Shown here: piece by piece, positions 1 through 8,817 of the stretch
Numbering within the stretch: the first letter of the stretch is position 1
Layout: each line of letters starts with the position of its first letter
Source: Fodinibius sp052060035
Lineage (GTDB): Bacteria; Bacteroidota; Rhodothermia; Balneolales; Balneolaceae
DNA: 64,000 bases
Reading direction: 5' to 3'
Assembly: GCF_052060035.1 (NCBI RefSeq)
Contig: NZ_JBPOEA010000006.1
Span: 62,001-126,000, forward strand
Notes under the pieces: generated by a model
The model's input: the letters and a program-made list of their open reading frames with translations, nothing else
What the model was told of the DNA's origin: nothing
Databases searched by the model: none
Translations under genes and position numbers: made by a program

Positions 1-200
1 CCCATACACAGATTCACTACGATAATCCCGATGAGGACCCGTTCCAGGTTGGAGCCAAGGTCGTCCATAATGTTTTTGGACCGGGAAAAATCATAAGTCG
101 AAGCGGTCAGGGAGAAAGAACCAAAGTTGTTGTATTTTTTAAGGAACGCGGACGCAAAACACTGATGCTCCGTGCAGCAAAAATGCAGGTTGTCGGATAA
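1..200 (+). CDS. UvrD/PcrA-type DNA helicase, C-terminal fragment
   Basis: The window opens inside a gene; the frame from base 3 gives 65 residues and a TAA stop. The fragment contains the pattern G-x-K-V-V-H-N-V-F-G-P-G-K-I, then a short basic stretch and V-V-V-F-F, which is the Tudor-like C-terminal domain of PcrA/UvrD helicases that contacts RNA polymerase. These enzymes unwind DNA 3'-5' in nucleotide excision repair and in resolving transcription-replication conflicts. The helicase core lies outside the window, so UvrD, PcrA and a related helicase cannot be told apart. The next gene starts 34 bases downstream on the same strand. Confidence 0.72.
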   Translation, partial: HTQIHYDNPDEDPFQVGAKVVHNVFGPGKIISRSGQGERTKVVVFFKERGRKTLMLRAAKMQVVG

Positions 201-234
201 TAATAGCTTTAACACCGGCACATAGGTTCAGTAC

Positions 235-1800
235 ATGGAAAAGATAATTTTTAACGGTTTGTTATTTAGATCTGCGAATAAAATAGCTGCAGGAATTCTG
301 CTATTCGTTATTTGCAGTATTTTTACCCCCTTACAGGCACAGCCGGTGCTTAATGCCCAAAATACAGCCCTTGGTAGTGGAGGCACCGCATACCTTTCCG
401 GCAATGAAGCATTGTTTTGGAATCCGGCAAACCTGGCTATCAACGAGCGCCATGGTACTATCCATATTAATTTGGGGCACACAGGTATTTTATACGAACC
501 TGTACTTTCTTCGGATGTAGCTGGTGACCAGTTTTTCAACTTTACCGATACCTATTTTCCCTATAAGCCAAGTGCAGTAGCTATTACGCCAACGCAGCGT
601 CAAACAATCCTCGATGAAAATTATCCGCGGAGTAAATTAGTTTCTCAACATCAAACACGATCTGATGTTATGTTGGGAGGAGTTTCATGGTACCGCGGCA
701 ATGAAACGTTTTCTATTGCTGCCAGAGTACGCTACTCTTCTCGTATAGAAGTTGGTAGAGGCTGGTATTCTGATGAGTATATTCAGCAAGGAAACCAACA
801 GTTTCGGGACTTCACTCTTGATCAGCATATTAGCAAAAACTTAGAAATTGCATTGGGGTATAGTAGAGAGTTTACCTTCTTAGAAGGATTATTTGCTCGC
901 TTAAGTAAATTATACGTAGGGTTTTCGCCCAAATTTATAATTGCGGGACCCCGTTTTAGTGCTATTCATCATGGCCGGCAACAACGTTCTGATGAGGGTG
1001 CTCAATCCCAATACATTACCAATTTTTCCTATCAGTCCTCCGGTGAGTATACGCAGATGACTAGAGACTACCTATCTACCGGAAATCCACTTTTAGCCAC
1101 CCAGAATAATTTGAATAAAAAGTTCAATTTTGATCCAACCGGTTATGGTGCAGCTATCGATTTTGGGCTAACCTATTTTATTCCCATTGGCAGTAATCTC
1201 AATATTATAGAACAAGATCCGGAAAAATCGGTAGTCGGTAAATCCCTCCGGATATCGGTCTCGTTTAATGATATTGGAATGATTCGATACACCGAGCAAC
1301 CGCTTTCTTTGTCTGCTCCCGATGATACCCTGCAAATTGGTCGGGAATTTCCCAAGCAATCGATGTTTATTGGGTCAGGAGGCCAATATCTTACATATTT
1401 TGATGAAGCTTCGCAGCTTAGCAACCCCTTCGAAAGAGCTCGAAATCCCAATGAAAATTCATTTTCTACTTTAACGCCGGCTTCGCTCAACGGTGGTATA
1501 CTGCTGGATCTGGAAAGGGTTAAATTTATGGGCGACCTTACCCTGGGATTGAATAATACAGCTCTAACTAATACGAAGTTAGCTCTTCATATGGGGATGG
1601 AGATTCGTCCAGTTAAACAGATTCCCCTGCGAATGGGAACCAGATTGGCAGCCGGACTGCCTGCACACGTTGGAATAGGCACCGGCTATGAAAGTCGATA
1701 TTGGGATTTTAACATAGGCACTCAAATCATTTTTCGCTCTCAAACCTTTACCACAGAATTTGTAGGCGGAGCATTTGCAGGCCTACAGCTTCACCTTTGA
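235..1800 (+). CDS. Outer-membrane beta-barrel protein, DUF5723-like
   Basis: A 521-residue secreted protein. A hydrophobic segment at residues 17-34 ending in L-Q-A-Q looks like a signal peptide with cleavage near residue 35. The mature start (A-L-G-S-G-G-T-A-Y, then E-A-L-F-W-N-P-A-N-L-A) is the N-terminal signature of PorV/PorQ/FadL-like barrels of Bacteroidota, in which a few aligned residues precede W-N-P-A. The rest alternates short hydrophobic strands with polar turns and ends in an aromatic strand (L-Q-L-H-L), as expected for a barrel. Substrate and role are unknown. It follows the helicase gene closely and may be co-transcribed. DUF5723 is the likeliest family, from recall of the fold signature. 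Confidence 0.6.
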   Translation: MEKIIFNGLLFRSANKIAAGILLFVICSIFTPLQAQPVLNAQNTALGSGGTAYLSGNEALFWNPANLAINERHGTIHINLGHTGILYEPVLSSDVAGDQFFNFTDTYFPYKPSAVAITPTQRQTILDENYPRSKLVSQHQTRSDVMLGGVSWYRGNETFSIAARVRYSSRIEVGRGWYSDEYIQQGNQQFRDFTLDQHISKNLEIALGYSREFTFLEGLFARLSKLYVGFSPKFIIAGPRFSAIHHGRQQRSDEGAQSQYITNFSYQSSGEYTQMTRDYLSTGNPLLATQNNLNKKFNFDPTGYGAAIDFGLTYFIPIGSNLNIIEQDPEKSVVGKSLRISVSFNDIGMIRYTEQPLSLSAPDDTLQIGREFPKQSMFIGSGGQYLTYFDEASQLSNPFERARNPNENSFSTLTPASLNGGILLDLERVKFMGDLTLGLNNTALTNTKLALHMGMEIRPVKQIPLRMGTRLAAGLPAHVGIGTGYESRYWDFNIGTQIIFRSQTFTTEFVGGAFAGLQLHL

Positions 1801-1963
1801 TTGAGTACATTTCTGTCAAGCTGTCAAGGTCATTCTTAAATCCGAGTTCAAGTTGCTATTTTGCCAGTAAATATGACTAATTGGTAGTTTGTATAAAGTT
1901 GGCTCTTTATTTGCACAACTGTAATACAACAATAAAAAATATAGATCTTAAATAATTGAATAT

Positions 1964-4498
1964 ATGAAGAACATCTTCGATAACATGGCCAATTTTGAAG
2001 ATATTCAGGATCAATTTGATGATTTTGAACAGGCTATTCCCTTGATGTCCGAAGAGGAAGAAAAGGAATTGACCCAATCAGAGGTGCCTGACGAACTTCC
2101 GATTTTACCGCTCAAAAATACCGTCTTATTTCCCGGTGTTGTGGTACCTATTACCGTGGGGCGCGATCGATCCCTTAAATTGGTAAAAGAAGCTTACGAA
2201 TCTGACAAAACCATCGGGGTTGTCAGCCAAAAAGATGAAGAAGATGAAGATCCCGATGAACAGGATCTTTATCAGGTGGGCACAGTCGCACAAATCCTTA
2301 AGCTGATCAAAATGCCGGATGGCAGCAAGAGCATCGTCATTCAGGGAAAAACAACCTTTAAAATAGAAGAGTTTTTACAGAAAGATCCCTATTTCAAGGC
2401 AACAGTTGAGCCCTTTCGGCAGGATATGGATATTGAAGGCGTAGAACTTGATGCCTCGATCCGATCGGTTAAAGAAACAGCTCAAAAAATTGTAAATCTT
2501 TCTCCAAATATTCCATCGGAAGCTTCTGTTGCAATAAACAATATTAATAGTCCTAATTTTCTGCTGAACTTTATTTCCTCGAACCTGAATGTTTCTACTT
2601 CTGATAAACAGGAAGTGCTCGAAATTCGAAAATTTTCGGAGCGGATGAAACGAGTCATGGAGTTTCTCAATAAAGAACTCCAGGTTCTGAATCTAAGTGA
2701 GGAAATCCGTACGAAAGTAAAGTCTGATATTGATGAGCAGCAGCGCGACTTTTACTTACGGCAGCAAATGAAAGCCATTCAGGAAGCGCTGGGCGAAGAC
2801 GGTGAACAACAAGAAATTGCTTCATTACGCAAACGTGCCAAAGAAAAAAATCTCCCTGAGGAAGCGCAAGAGACCGTCGAAAAAGAGTTGAAACGACTTG
2901 AACGCACGCCTAATTCATCCCCGAACCATGGAGTCATCCATAATTATATCGAATGGATTTTAGACTTGCCTTGGGAAAAATACTCCGACGACAATCTTGA
3001 CCTGGAAAATGCTCAGGAAGTGCTCGATGATGACCACTATGGACTGGACAAGGTTAAGAAACGTATCGTTGAGTATTTGGCGGTTCTAAAGCTCAAGAAA
3101 AATATGAAAGCGCCAATTCTCTGTTTCTACGGGCCTCCGGGTGTTGGTAAAACCTCGCTTGGAAAATCTATTGCTCGAGCATTAAATCGTAAGTTCGAGC
3201 GATTTAGTCTTGGCGGTATTCACGATGAAGCTGAAATACGTGGACACCGTCGTACGTATATTGGTGCACTTCCGGGCCGGATTTTACGTTCAATGAAAAA
3301 AGCAGGTACGGGAAATCCAGTAATTATGCTGGATGAAATTGACAAGGTGGGTTCTGACTACAGAGGTGACCCCACCTCTGCCCTGCTCGAGGTTCTTGAT
3401 CCAGAACAAAACGACAGTTTTGCGGATAATTACCTCGAACTGGAGTATGATCTTTCGAATGTACTGTTTATTGCAACTGCAAACTCGCTTGATACTATCC
3501 CTGCTCCGCTGCGCGATCGTATGGAGATTATCAACATAAGCGGATATACGCTGCAGGAAAAAACTCAGATTGCCAAAGAGCATCTGATGCCTAAGCAAAT
3601 TGAGGAAAATGGTCTGACCGAGGACCAGATAGAAATTAAAGATGAGGCCATTGAACAAATCATCGAAAAATATACTCGTGAATCAGGGGTCCGATCGCTC
3701 GAACGTGAAATTGGATCGGTATGCCGCGGTGTAGCTGCAAAAATTGCTAAGGGCGAAGAAGGCAAACACACTGTTGAAGCGGATGACCTGCAAGAGTATT
3801 TAGGCAAGCGCAAATACTTCTCAGAAGTCGCAGAGCGTACCAAAGTACCGGGCGTAGCTACAGGCTTAGCTTGGACCCCTTACGGTGGAGATATTCTCTT
3901 TATTGAGGCCAGTGTATCTAAAGGAAGCGGCAAGTTACATATTACCGGGCAACTGGGCGATGTGATGAAAGAGTCGGCCATGCTGGCAATGTCGTACCTT
4001 AAAGCTCATTCGGATGAATTGAATATACCTGAAGAAGCCTTTAAATACTGGGATCTTCATATTCACGTTCCTAAAGGCGCCGTTCCAAAAGACGGGCCCT
4101 CGGCCGGCGTATCTATTTTCTCGGCCGTAGCCTCTATCTTTACCCAGCGTAAAGTGAAAGGAACGCTGGCTATGACCGGCGAAATCACTCTGCGCGGACT
4201 TGTTCTGCCCGTAGGTGGCATCAAAGAAAAAGTATTGGCCGCTAAACGTGCCGGTATTGAAAAGGTTCTGTTGCCTAAAAAGAATGAAAAAGATGTTGCT
4301 GAAATTGAAGAAGATGTCCTCGGTGATCTCAAAGTGGAATACCTCGAACGTATGGATCCCCTGTTGGATATTGTGCTTGAAAAAGAACAGGTGCGCGACC
4401 CTGCAGAGCGCTTCAAAGTCAGTGAAACTCACAAAAATAAAACCAGTGAGAATTCTGAATCTTCTGATTCTACCGAAGAAACAATTGTAATGGACTAA
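1964..4498 (+). CDS. lon: ATP-dependent protease Lon
   Basis: An 844-residue cytoplasmic AAA+ serine protease that degrades misfolded and short-lived regulatory proteins. An acidic N-terminal extension of about 40 residues precedes the LON substrate-binding domain (starting L-P-I-L-P-L-K-N near residue 45). The Walker A motif G-P-P-G-V-G-K-T is near residue 390 and Walker B (I-M-L-D-E-I-D-K) near 455. The protease domain carries the catalytic Ser713 in G-P-S-A-G and Lys756 in G-G-I-K-E-K, the 43-residue spacing seen in E. coli Lon. The tail is rich in Ser and Glu. At 844 residues it is somewhat longer than enterobacterial Lon because of both ends. It is followed by a strong terminator, so it is probably monocistronic. 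Confidence 0.98.
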   Translation: MKNIFDNMANFEDIQDQFDDFEQAIPLMSEEEEKELTQSEVPDELPILPLKNTVLFPGVVVPITVGRDRSLKLVKEAYESDKTIGVVSQKDEEDEDPDEQDLYQVGTVAQILKLIKMPDGSKSIVIQGKTTFKIEEFLQKDPYFKATVEPFRQDMDIEGVELDASIRSVKETAQKIVNLSPNIPSEASVAINNINSPNFLLNFISSNLNVSTSDKQEVLEIRKFSERMKRVMEFLNKELQVLNLSEEIRTKVKSDIDEQQRDFYLRQQMKAIQEALGEDGEQQEIASLRKRAKEKNLPEEAQETVEKELKRLERTPNSSPNHGVIHNYIEWILDLPWEKYSDDNLDLENAQEVLDDDHYGLDKVKKRIVEYLAVLKLKKNMKAPILCFYGPPGVGKTSLGKSIARALNRKFERFSLGGIHDEAEIRGHRRTYIGALPGRILRSMKKAGTGNPVIMLDEIDKVGSDYRGDPTSALLEVLDPEQNDSFADNYLELEYDLSNVLFIATANSLDTIPAPLRDRMEIINISGYTLQEKTQIAKEHLMPKQIEENGLTEDQIEIKDEAIEQIIEKYTRESGVRSLEREIGSVCRGVAAKIAKGEEGKHTVEADDLQEYLGKRKYFSEVAERTKVPGVATGLAWTPYGGDILFIEASVSKGSGKLHITGQLGDVMKESAMLAMSYLKAHSDELNIPEEAFKYWDLHIHVPKGAVPKDGPSAGVSIFSAVASIFTQRKVKGTLAMTGEITLRGLVLPVGGIKEKVLAAKRAGIEKVLLPKKNEKDVAEIEEDVLGDLKVEYLERMDPLLDIVLEKEQVRDPAERFKVSETHKNKTSENSESSDSTEETIVMD

Positions 4499-4516
4499 CA
4501 GGAACTACCTGCACCG

Positions 4517-4552
4517 AAAAAGTCGCCTCGATTTATCGGGGCGACTTTTTTA
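4517..4552 (+). terminator. Rho-independent terminator after lon
   Basis: A near-perfect hairpin (arm AGTCGCCTCGA, loop TTTA, arm TCGGGGCGACT with one T-G wobble) is followed by a run of T. It lies 18 bases after the lon stop and before rsgA on the same strand. Confidence 0.9.
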
Positions 4553-4591
4553 TTTTAGTGATGTCTTAATTTCAAACTAAAGTCGTAAAAT

Positions 4592-5521
4592 TTGCCCAAA
4601 GAAGGACGTATTGTAGAATCTACCGGACGATGGTATAAAGTTTCCTATGATGAAGACAGTGAAATACAGACCATCAATTGTCGACTTCCCGGTCGGTTTC
4701 GGCTTAAAGATCACGCATTGACGAATCCTATCGCTGTTGGTGATCTTGTAGAATTCGAAATTAATGATGATGGTTCGGGAAGCATTGAAAAAATAAAAGA
4801 CCGTAAAAATTACCTGATCCGGCAATCTACCCATCATCAAAAAGAGCACCAGATACTGGCCGCTAATATTGATCGTGCTTACGTGGTTCAATCCGTCAAA
4901 ATGCCCCGAATGAAGCAGGGATTTTTTGATCGTTTTCTGGTGACCTGCGAGGCCTATCAAATTCCTGCCTCGATCATCATTAACAAAATGGATCTGTCTG
5001 ATGAGAATGCGCAAGCGTATGTCGATTCTATTGCTGAATTATACGATTCGCTGGGATATCCCGTCCTAAAAACCAGCATTAAAGACGAGGAATCTCTTAA
5101 TCGACTTAAAGAAGATCTTCGAGATAATACCTCAGTTTTAATTGGTCCCTCGGGCGTAGGTAAAACAAGCCTCCTCAATGCTATCGATCCCAATATCAAT
5201 CGCAAAGTCGGCGAAATCTCTACTTTTAATGAGAAGGGAAAACACACCACCACTTTTGCTAAACTCCTGCCCTTGCAAATTGGAGGCTATATTGTTGATA
5301 CTCCCGGCATTAAGGAATTTGGGTTGGTCAATATTGAACCGTGGGAGCTTTCGCTCTTCTTTCCAGAGATGTTAGAGCCGCGCCGCAATTGCAAATTTAA
5401 TAACTGTACCCATGCTCACGAACCCGGGTGTGGAGTTATTGAGGCTTTTAGAGAAGGCCAGATAGACGCTGACAGGTACGATTCCTACCTTAATATCCTC
5501 GATTCTCTGCAAGAGGATTAA
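4592..5521 (+). CDS. rsgA: Ribosome small-subunit-dependent GTPase RsgA
   Basis: A 309-residue circularly permuted GTPase that helps late maturation of the 30S ribosomal subunit. An N-terminal OB-fold is followed by the G motifs in permuted order: G4 N-K-M-D near residue 131, G1 G-P-S-G-V-G-K-T-S near 184, and G3 D-T-P-G near 236. A C-terminal zinc site (C-x4-C-x-H-x5-C) is near residues 267-279. The start is TTG; no ATG gives the OB-fold without truncation. It stands between the lon terminator and a secreted-protein gene, with no clear operon partner. Confidence 0.95.
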   Translation: MPKEGRIVESTGRWYKVSYDEDSEIQTINCRLPGRFRLKDHALTNPIAVGDLVEFEINDDGSGSIEKIKDRKNYLIRQSTHHQKEHQILAANIDRAYVVQSVKMPRMKQGFFDRFLVTCEAYQIPASIIINKMDLSDENAQAYVDSIAELYDSLGYPVLKTSIKDEESLNRLKEDLRDNTSVLIGPSGVGKTSLLNAIDPNINRKVGEISTFNEKGKHTTTFAKLLPLQIGGYIVDTPGIKEFGLVNIEPWELSLFFPEMLEPRRNCKFNNCTHAHEPGCGVIEAFREGQIDADRYDSYLNILDSLQED

Positions 5522-5569
5522 TAATTAGAGAGTTAGCTTCAAATTTTTTAGTATTGCAATAGTTTACGG

Positions 5570-6715
5570 ATGGTTAAAAAATATAAATCAAACATTAGGG
5601 ATATGAAATTACGATACCGTTTTATCACTGTTATACTACTATTTGGCTTTTTCACCTTCAACGCTGCTCCCACATTTGGACAGATTGGCGATATTGGAGA
5701 TATATTGCAATCAGGTCGCGAAGATGCCAATACACTCGCACGCGCTTACCTTGAACCTTTCGGTTCCGGCTTTGGCGCTTCGCTCAACACCGGTTGGACC
5801 AACACGGCCGAAACACACGGCAAGTTTGGTTTTGATGTCACGGTAAGTTCAGGATTAGCTATCGTACCCGACGGTGCAAAATCATTTAATGTTAACGAAC
5901 TTGGGCTTCAACAGTTAGAATTGGAAGGTAGTAATCCCAATTCCCCCACTATTAATGGAGCAGATGAATCCGGTTCCTTGCTTGCTGCTTATGAAGAAGT
6001 TAATGGCAACCGGGAAAAGCTTTTAGAGTTTAACATGCCCGAAGGATCTGGTTTCGGTTATGTGCCCGCTCCCATGATCAAAGCCGGTGTTGGTCTTGTC
6101 AAAGATACCGAATTAATGCTTCGTTATACCCCTAAAACCAAGATTGGGGATTTTGGTAATTTTAACCTCTTTGGTGTCGGTGCAAAACACGGTATCAATC
6201 AATGGCTACCCGGCGGCAAGATGCTTCCTGTGAATCTCTCCGTGATGTTTGGATACACCAACATGGAGGTAGGCTCTGATTTGGATCTGACAGCCAATGA
6301 TGTAATTGATGATCCTAATAGAACGGAAAACCCCTATAATGCTTCGCAATGGGAGGGACAAACTATTGAACTAAACACGGACGCTTGGACAATTAATGCT
6401 TTAGTAGGAAAAAGTTTACCAATTATCTCTGTATATGGTGGTGTGGGATACGAGGCCTCCACTTTTAGTATTACAACGCCCGGCTCCTATCCCACTGTTG
6501 TTCCCAACGAAGCTTTTCAAAGCGACCCCCAAAATAATGAACCTTTAATAGTTGATGCTGTTGATGAACCCATTGACGTTTCTATTGATGGTGATAACGG
6601 ATTTCGGGCACTGGCAGGATTTCGGCTGAAATTTACGGTCCTACATATTTCAGGCTCTTATACGCTCTCTAATTATTCCAGTTATAATTTAGGAGTGGGC
6701 ATTAGCTTCAGATAA
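5570..6715 (+). CDS. Secreted outer-membrane protein, DUF6588-like
   Basis: A secreted protein of up to 381 residues. The ATG at 5603 (M-K-L-R-Y-R-F) gives the more typical signal peptide, ending in T-F-G-Q, and has a weak AGGG in front, so that internal start is quite possible. The mature N-terminus (D-A-N-T-L-A-R-A-Y-L-E-P-F-G-S-G-F-G, then L-N-T-G-W-x-N-T-A) matches what I recall of the DUF6588 family of Bacteroidota, a predicted barrel of unknown function. Later segments alternate like beta strands and the chain ends in a Phe-Arg terminal strand. A good terminator follows. Confidence 0.65.
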   Translation: MVKKYKSNIRDMKLRYRFITVILLFGFFTFNAAPTFGQIGDIGDILQSGREDANTLARAYLEPFGSGFGASLNTGWTNTAETHGKFGFDVTVSSGLAIVPDGAKSFNVNELGLQQLELEGSNPNSPTINGADESGSLLAAYEEVNGNREKLLEFNMPEGSGFGYVPAPMIKAGVGLVKDTELMLRYTPKTKIGDFGNFNLFGVGAKHGINQWLPGGKMLPVNLSVMFGYTNMEVGSDLDLTANDVIDDPNRTENPYNASQWEGQTIELNTDAWTINALVGKSLPIISVYGGVGYEASTFSITTPGSYPTVVPNEAFQSDPQNNEPLIVDAVDEPIDVSIDGDNGFRALAGFRLKFTVLHISGSYTLSNYSSYNLGVGISFR

Positions 6716-6740
6716 ACACGAATTGAAAAATCATATAGTC

Positions 6741-6770
6741 AAAGGGAGTTCATTTGAACTCCCTTTTTTG
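6741..6770 (+). terminator. Rho-independent terminator
   Basis: An 11-bp perfect stem (AAAGGGAGTTC / GAACTCCCTTT) with a 4-base loop is followed by a T run. It closes the DUF6588-like gene. Confidence 0.9.
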
Positions 6771-6792
6771 TTTTAGATAAACAAGTGAAAAC

Positions 6793-7416
6793 ATGTTAGA
6801 ATCAGTCGACATTCTTTACCTTCTGGATCTTTTGGGGGTAGCTGTTTTTGCAATATCCGGGGCCCTTGCAGCCGGTCGTAAAAGCCTTGATCTGCTTGGC
6901 GTAGTCATCATTGCCGTGGTTACAGCTGTAGGTGGGGGTACAACCAGAGATTTACTTTTAGATCGTCATCCGATTTTTTGGATTGGCGACCCAACCTATT
7001 TGCTGGTCATAATAATTGCTTCCCTTATAACCATTTGGTACACGCAGTACAACAATCCACCAGAAAAAGCTCTCCTAATTGCTGATGCACTTGGGTTAGC
7101 CGTATTTACCATTTTAGGAGCCCAAATTACTCAGGAAGTGGTATCCAATAAAGTAATAATCGTGATCATGGCAGCCATTACCGGCACGGTTGGAGGGTTA
7201 ATTCGTGACGTTTTGAGTAACGAAATCCCACTAATTTTAAAGCGCGATATCTATGCCACCGCTGCACTGGCAGGAGCTACCGCTTATCTATTACTCCAAC
7301 TAACAGCCTTTGACACAACCCTCAATATCATTCTTGGAATGTTAATTGTTATTGGGTTACGCCTTGCAGCCATTCAGTGGGATCTCCATTTACCACGATT
7401 TAAGTTGAAAGAATAA
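6793..7416 (+). CDS. TRIC-type cation channel family protein (UPF0126)
   Basis: A 207-residue inner-membrane protein with about seven hydrophobic segments and two tandem glycine-rich repeats. The first contains A-I-S-G-A-L-A-A-G and G-G-G-T-T-R-D; the second contains G-T-V-G-G-L-I-R-D. This is the UPF0126 / trimeric intracellular cation channel family (YadS/YicG type), whose archaeal and bacterial members conduct K+ and related cations. The length is normal for the family. It sits just after the preceding terminator and has its own start with no strong Shine-Dalgarno sequence. The ion carried here cannot be read from sequence. Confidence 0.9.
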   Translation: MLESVDILYLLDLLGVAVFAISGALAAGRKSLDLLGVVIIAVVTAVGGGTTRDLLLDRHPIFWIGDPTYLLVIIIASLITIWYTQYNNPPEKALLIADALGLAVFTILGAQITQEVVSNKVIIVIMAAITGTVGGLIRDVLSNEIPLILKRDIYATAALAGATAYLLLQLTAFDTTLNIILGMLIVIGLRLAAIQWDLHLPRFKLKE

Positions 7417-7469
7417 GTTGTTGATTAATATTTTTGTGACAATATTACTTTAGCATTAGTAAAATAATG

Positions 7470-7475
7470 GGAGGT
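7470..7475 (+). promoter_or_regulatory. Shine-Dalgarno deciding the DUF2914 start
   Basis: GGAGGT lies inside the upstream in-frame extension (ATG at 7467) and 6 bases before the ATG at 7482. It therefore supports 7482, or less well 7479, as the real start. Such strong sites are rare in this window. Confidence 0.7.
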
Positions 7476-7481
7476 AATATG

Positions 7482-7868
7482 ATGAAACTACAAATATTTT
7501 CACTTTTCTTTCTTTTGTTCGTATTTGCAAGCACAACGTATGCTCAAAACATTCAAATCACTCAAATCGATTTTGCCACATCAATAGAAGACCGTGAACC
7601 AGTCGGTATTGACACCGCCTTTACTGCTGATGTTGGCACCATTTACTGTTTTACCCGCATACAAGGTATCTCTGATACTACTCAGATTACACATGAATGG
7701 TATTACAAACAGGAAGAAAAAGCACTTGTCAACTTAACAGTAGCCTCGGATGACTGGCGGACATGGAGTTCAAAAAAAATATTACAAAGCTGGACTGGTC
7801 CCTGGCGTGTTATTGTTTTAGGGCCCGAAGGTAATGTACTGGCTACTAAAAATTTTGCCGTTAAATAA
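7482..7868 (+). CDS. Secreted DUF2914 domain protein
   Basis: A 128-residue protein: an N-terminal signal peptide (hydrophobic FSLFFLLFVFAS, then T-T-Y-A-Q) followed by one complete DUF2914 domain. The domain shows G-T-I-Y-C-F-T-R-I, H-E-W-Y-Y, W-R-T-W-S-S-K and G-P-W-R-V-I-V-L, the conserved core of that family, whose function is unknown. It probably acts in the periplasm or at the outer membrane. A larger membrane-anchored protein with the same domain is encoded at 48019-49113. The preferred start is set by the GGAGGT noted separately; an upstream in-frame ATG would place that motif inside the coding region. Confidence 0.85.
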   Translation: MKLQIFSLFFLLFVFASTTYAQNIQITQIDFATSIEDREPVGIDTAFTADVGTIYCFTRIQGISDTTQITHEWYYKQEEKALVNLTVASDDWRTWSSKKILQSWTGPWRVIVLGPEGNVLATKNFAVK

Positions 7869-7935
7869 ATCTGTTTGGGAATGATCTATCCCCTATTAGT
7901 TGTTTTAGGGTGTAATTCCAAAAAAATAAAATATA

Positions 7936-8805
7936 ATGAATGTAGGTTTTTACGGACTTGGAATAATGGGCAGCCGCATGGCCCAACACATATTATCAAC
8001 GGATGCCCAGCTAACAGTCTTTAATCGAACAATTTCGAAGGCGGAACCCCTAAAAGAACAAGGAGCTCTTGTAGCCAACTCTCCCAAAGACCTTGCCGCC
8101 AGTTCAGATATTCTTTTTACCATGCTTTCAACACCCGATGCTGTTAGAGATGCCGCTCTTGGGGGTGAAGGCTTTCTTTCATGGATGAAAGATGGCACGC
8201 TTTGGATAGATTGTAGTACCGTAAATCCCTCCTTTTCCAGAGAGATGCAGAAAGAAGCTGAACATTATGGAATTCGCTTCATGGATGCTCCCGTTGCTGG
8301 ATCAACTGCTCCCGCTGAAGCCGGAGAACTCTTGTTTTTAGTTGGAGGGAAAAACGCGGATATCGAAGAAGCTCAGCCTTTTTTTGAAGCAATGGGTAAG
8401 AAAACTATTCATGCCGGAAATGTAGGTCAAGGTGCGTCTCTGAAAATGGTATTTAACCTATTGCTTGGAGAAGCAATGGCCACGTTCTCCGAAGGAATGA
8501 ATTTAGGCCAATCACTGGGTCTCTCCAAAGATATGTTGATGGAAGCACTGATAGGTGCTCCGGTCGTGGCCCCTTTTATAACGGGCAAAAAAGAAAAAAT
8601 CGAAGAAAACGAATACAAGCCCGAGTTTCCTTTAAAATGGATGCACAAAGACCTTCATCTGGCCACTAAAAGCGGCTATGAAAGCGGAGCTACCTTGCCT
8701 ACTGGCAATGTAATCAAAGAACTATATGCGCTGGCTCAACGAGAAGGACTTTCCAATCAGGATTTCTCCGCAATTTATTCGATAATTACCGATGAAAAGA
8801 AATAG
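7936..8805 (+). CDS. NAD(P)-dependent beta-hydroxyacid dehydrogenase family oxidoreductase
   Basis: A 289-residue cytoplasmic enzyme of the 3-hydroxyisobutyrate dehydrogenase / glyoxylate-succinic semialdehyde reductase family. The N-terminal Rossmann motif G-L-G-I-M-G is at residues 7-12, the substrate-binding motif D-A-P-V-A-G-S near 118, and the catalytic Lys lies in G-Q-G-A-S-L-K-M-V-F-N near 170. The length is typical. The substrate is not determined: GLYR1-type members reduce small aldehydes, others oxidise hydroxyacids. It is convergent with polA, 12 bases away, and no terminator is visible between them. Confidence 0.88.
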   Translation: MNVGFYGLGIMGSRMAQHILSTDAQLTVFNRTISKAEPLKEQGALVANSPKDLAASSDILFTMLSTPDAVRDAALGGEGFLSWMKDGTLWIDCSTVNPSFSREMQKEAEHYGIRFMDAPVAGSTAPAEAGELLFLVGGKNADIEEAQPFFEAMGKKTIHAGNVGQGASLKMVFNLLLGEAMATFSEGMNLGQSLGLSKDMLMEALIGAPVVAPFITGKKEKIEENEYKPEFPLKWMHKDLHLATKSGYESGATLPTGNVIKELYALAQREGLSNQDFSAIYSIITDEKK

Positions 8806-8817
8806 ATTATACTTGTG

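Noticed and set aside
1801..1963. Spacer before lon, searched for a heat-shock operator (CIRCE) or a Bacteroidota promoter
   Set aside because: No CIRCE inverted repeat is present, and the TTTG / TAxxTTTG elements do not line up convincingly.
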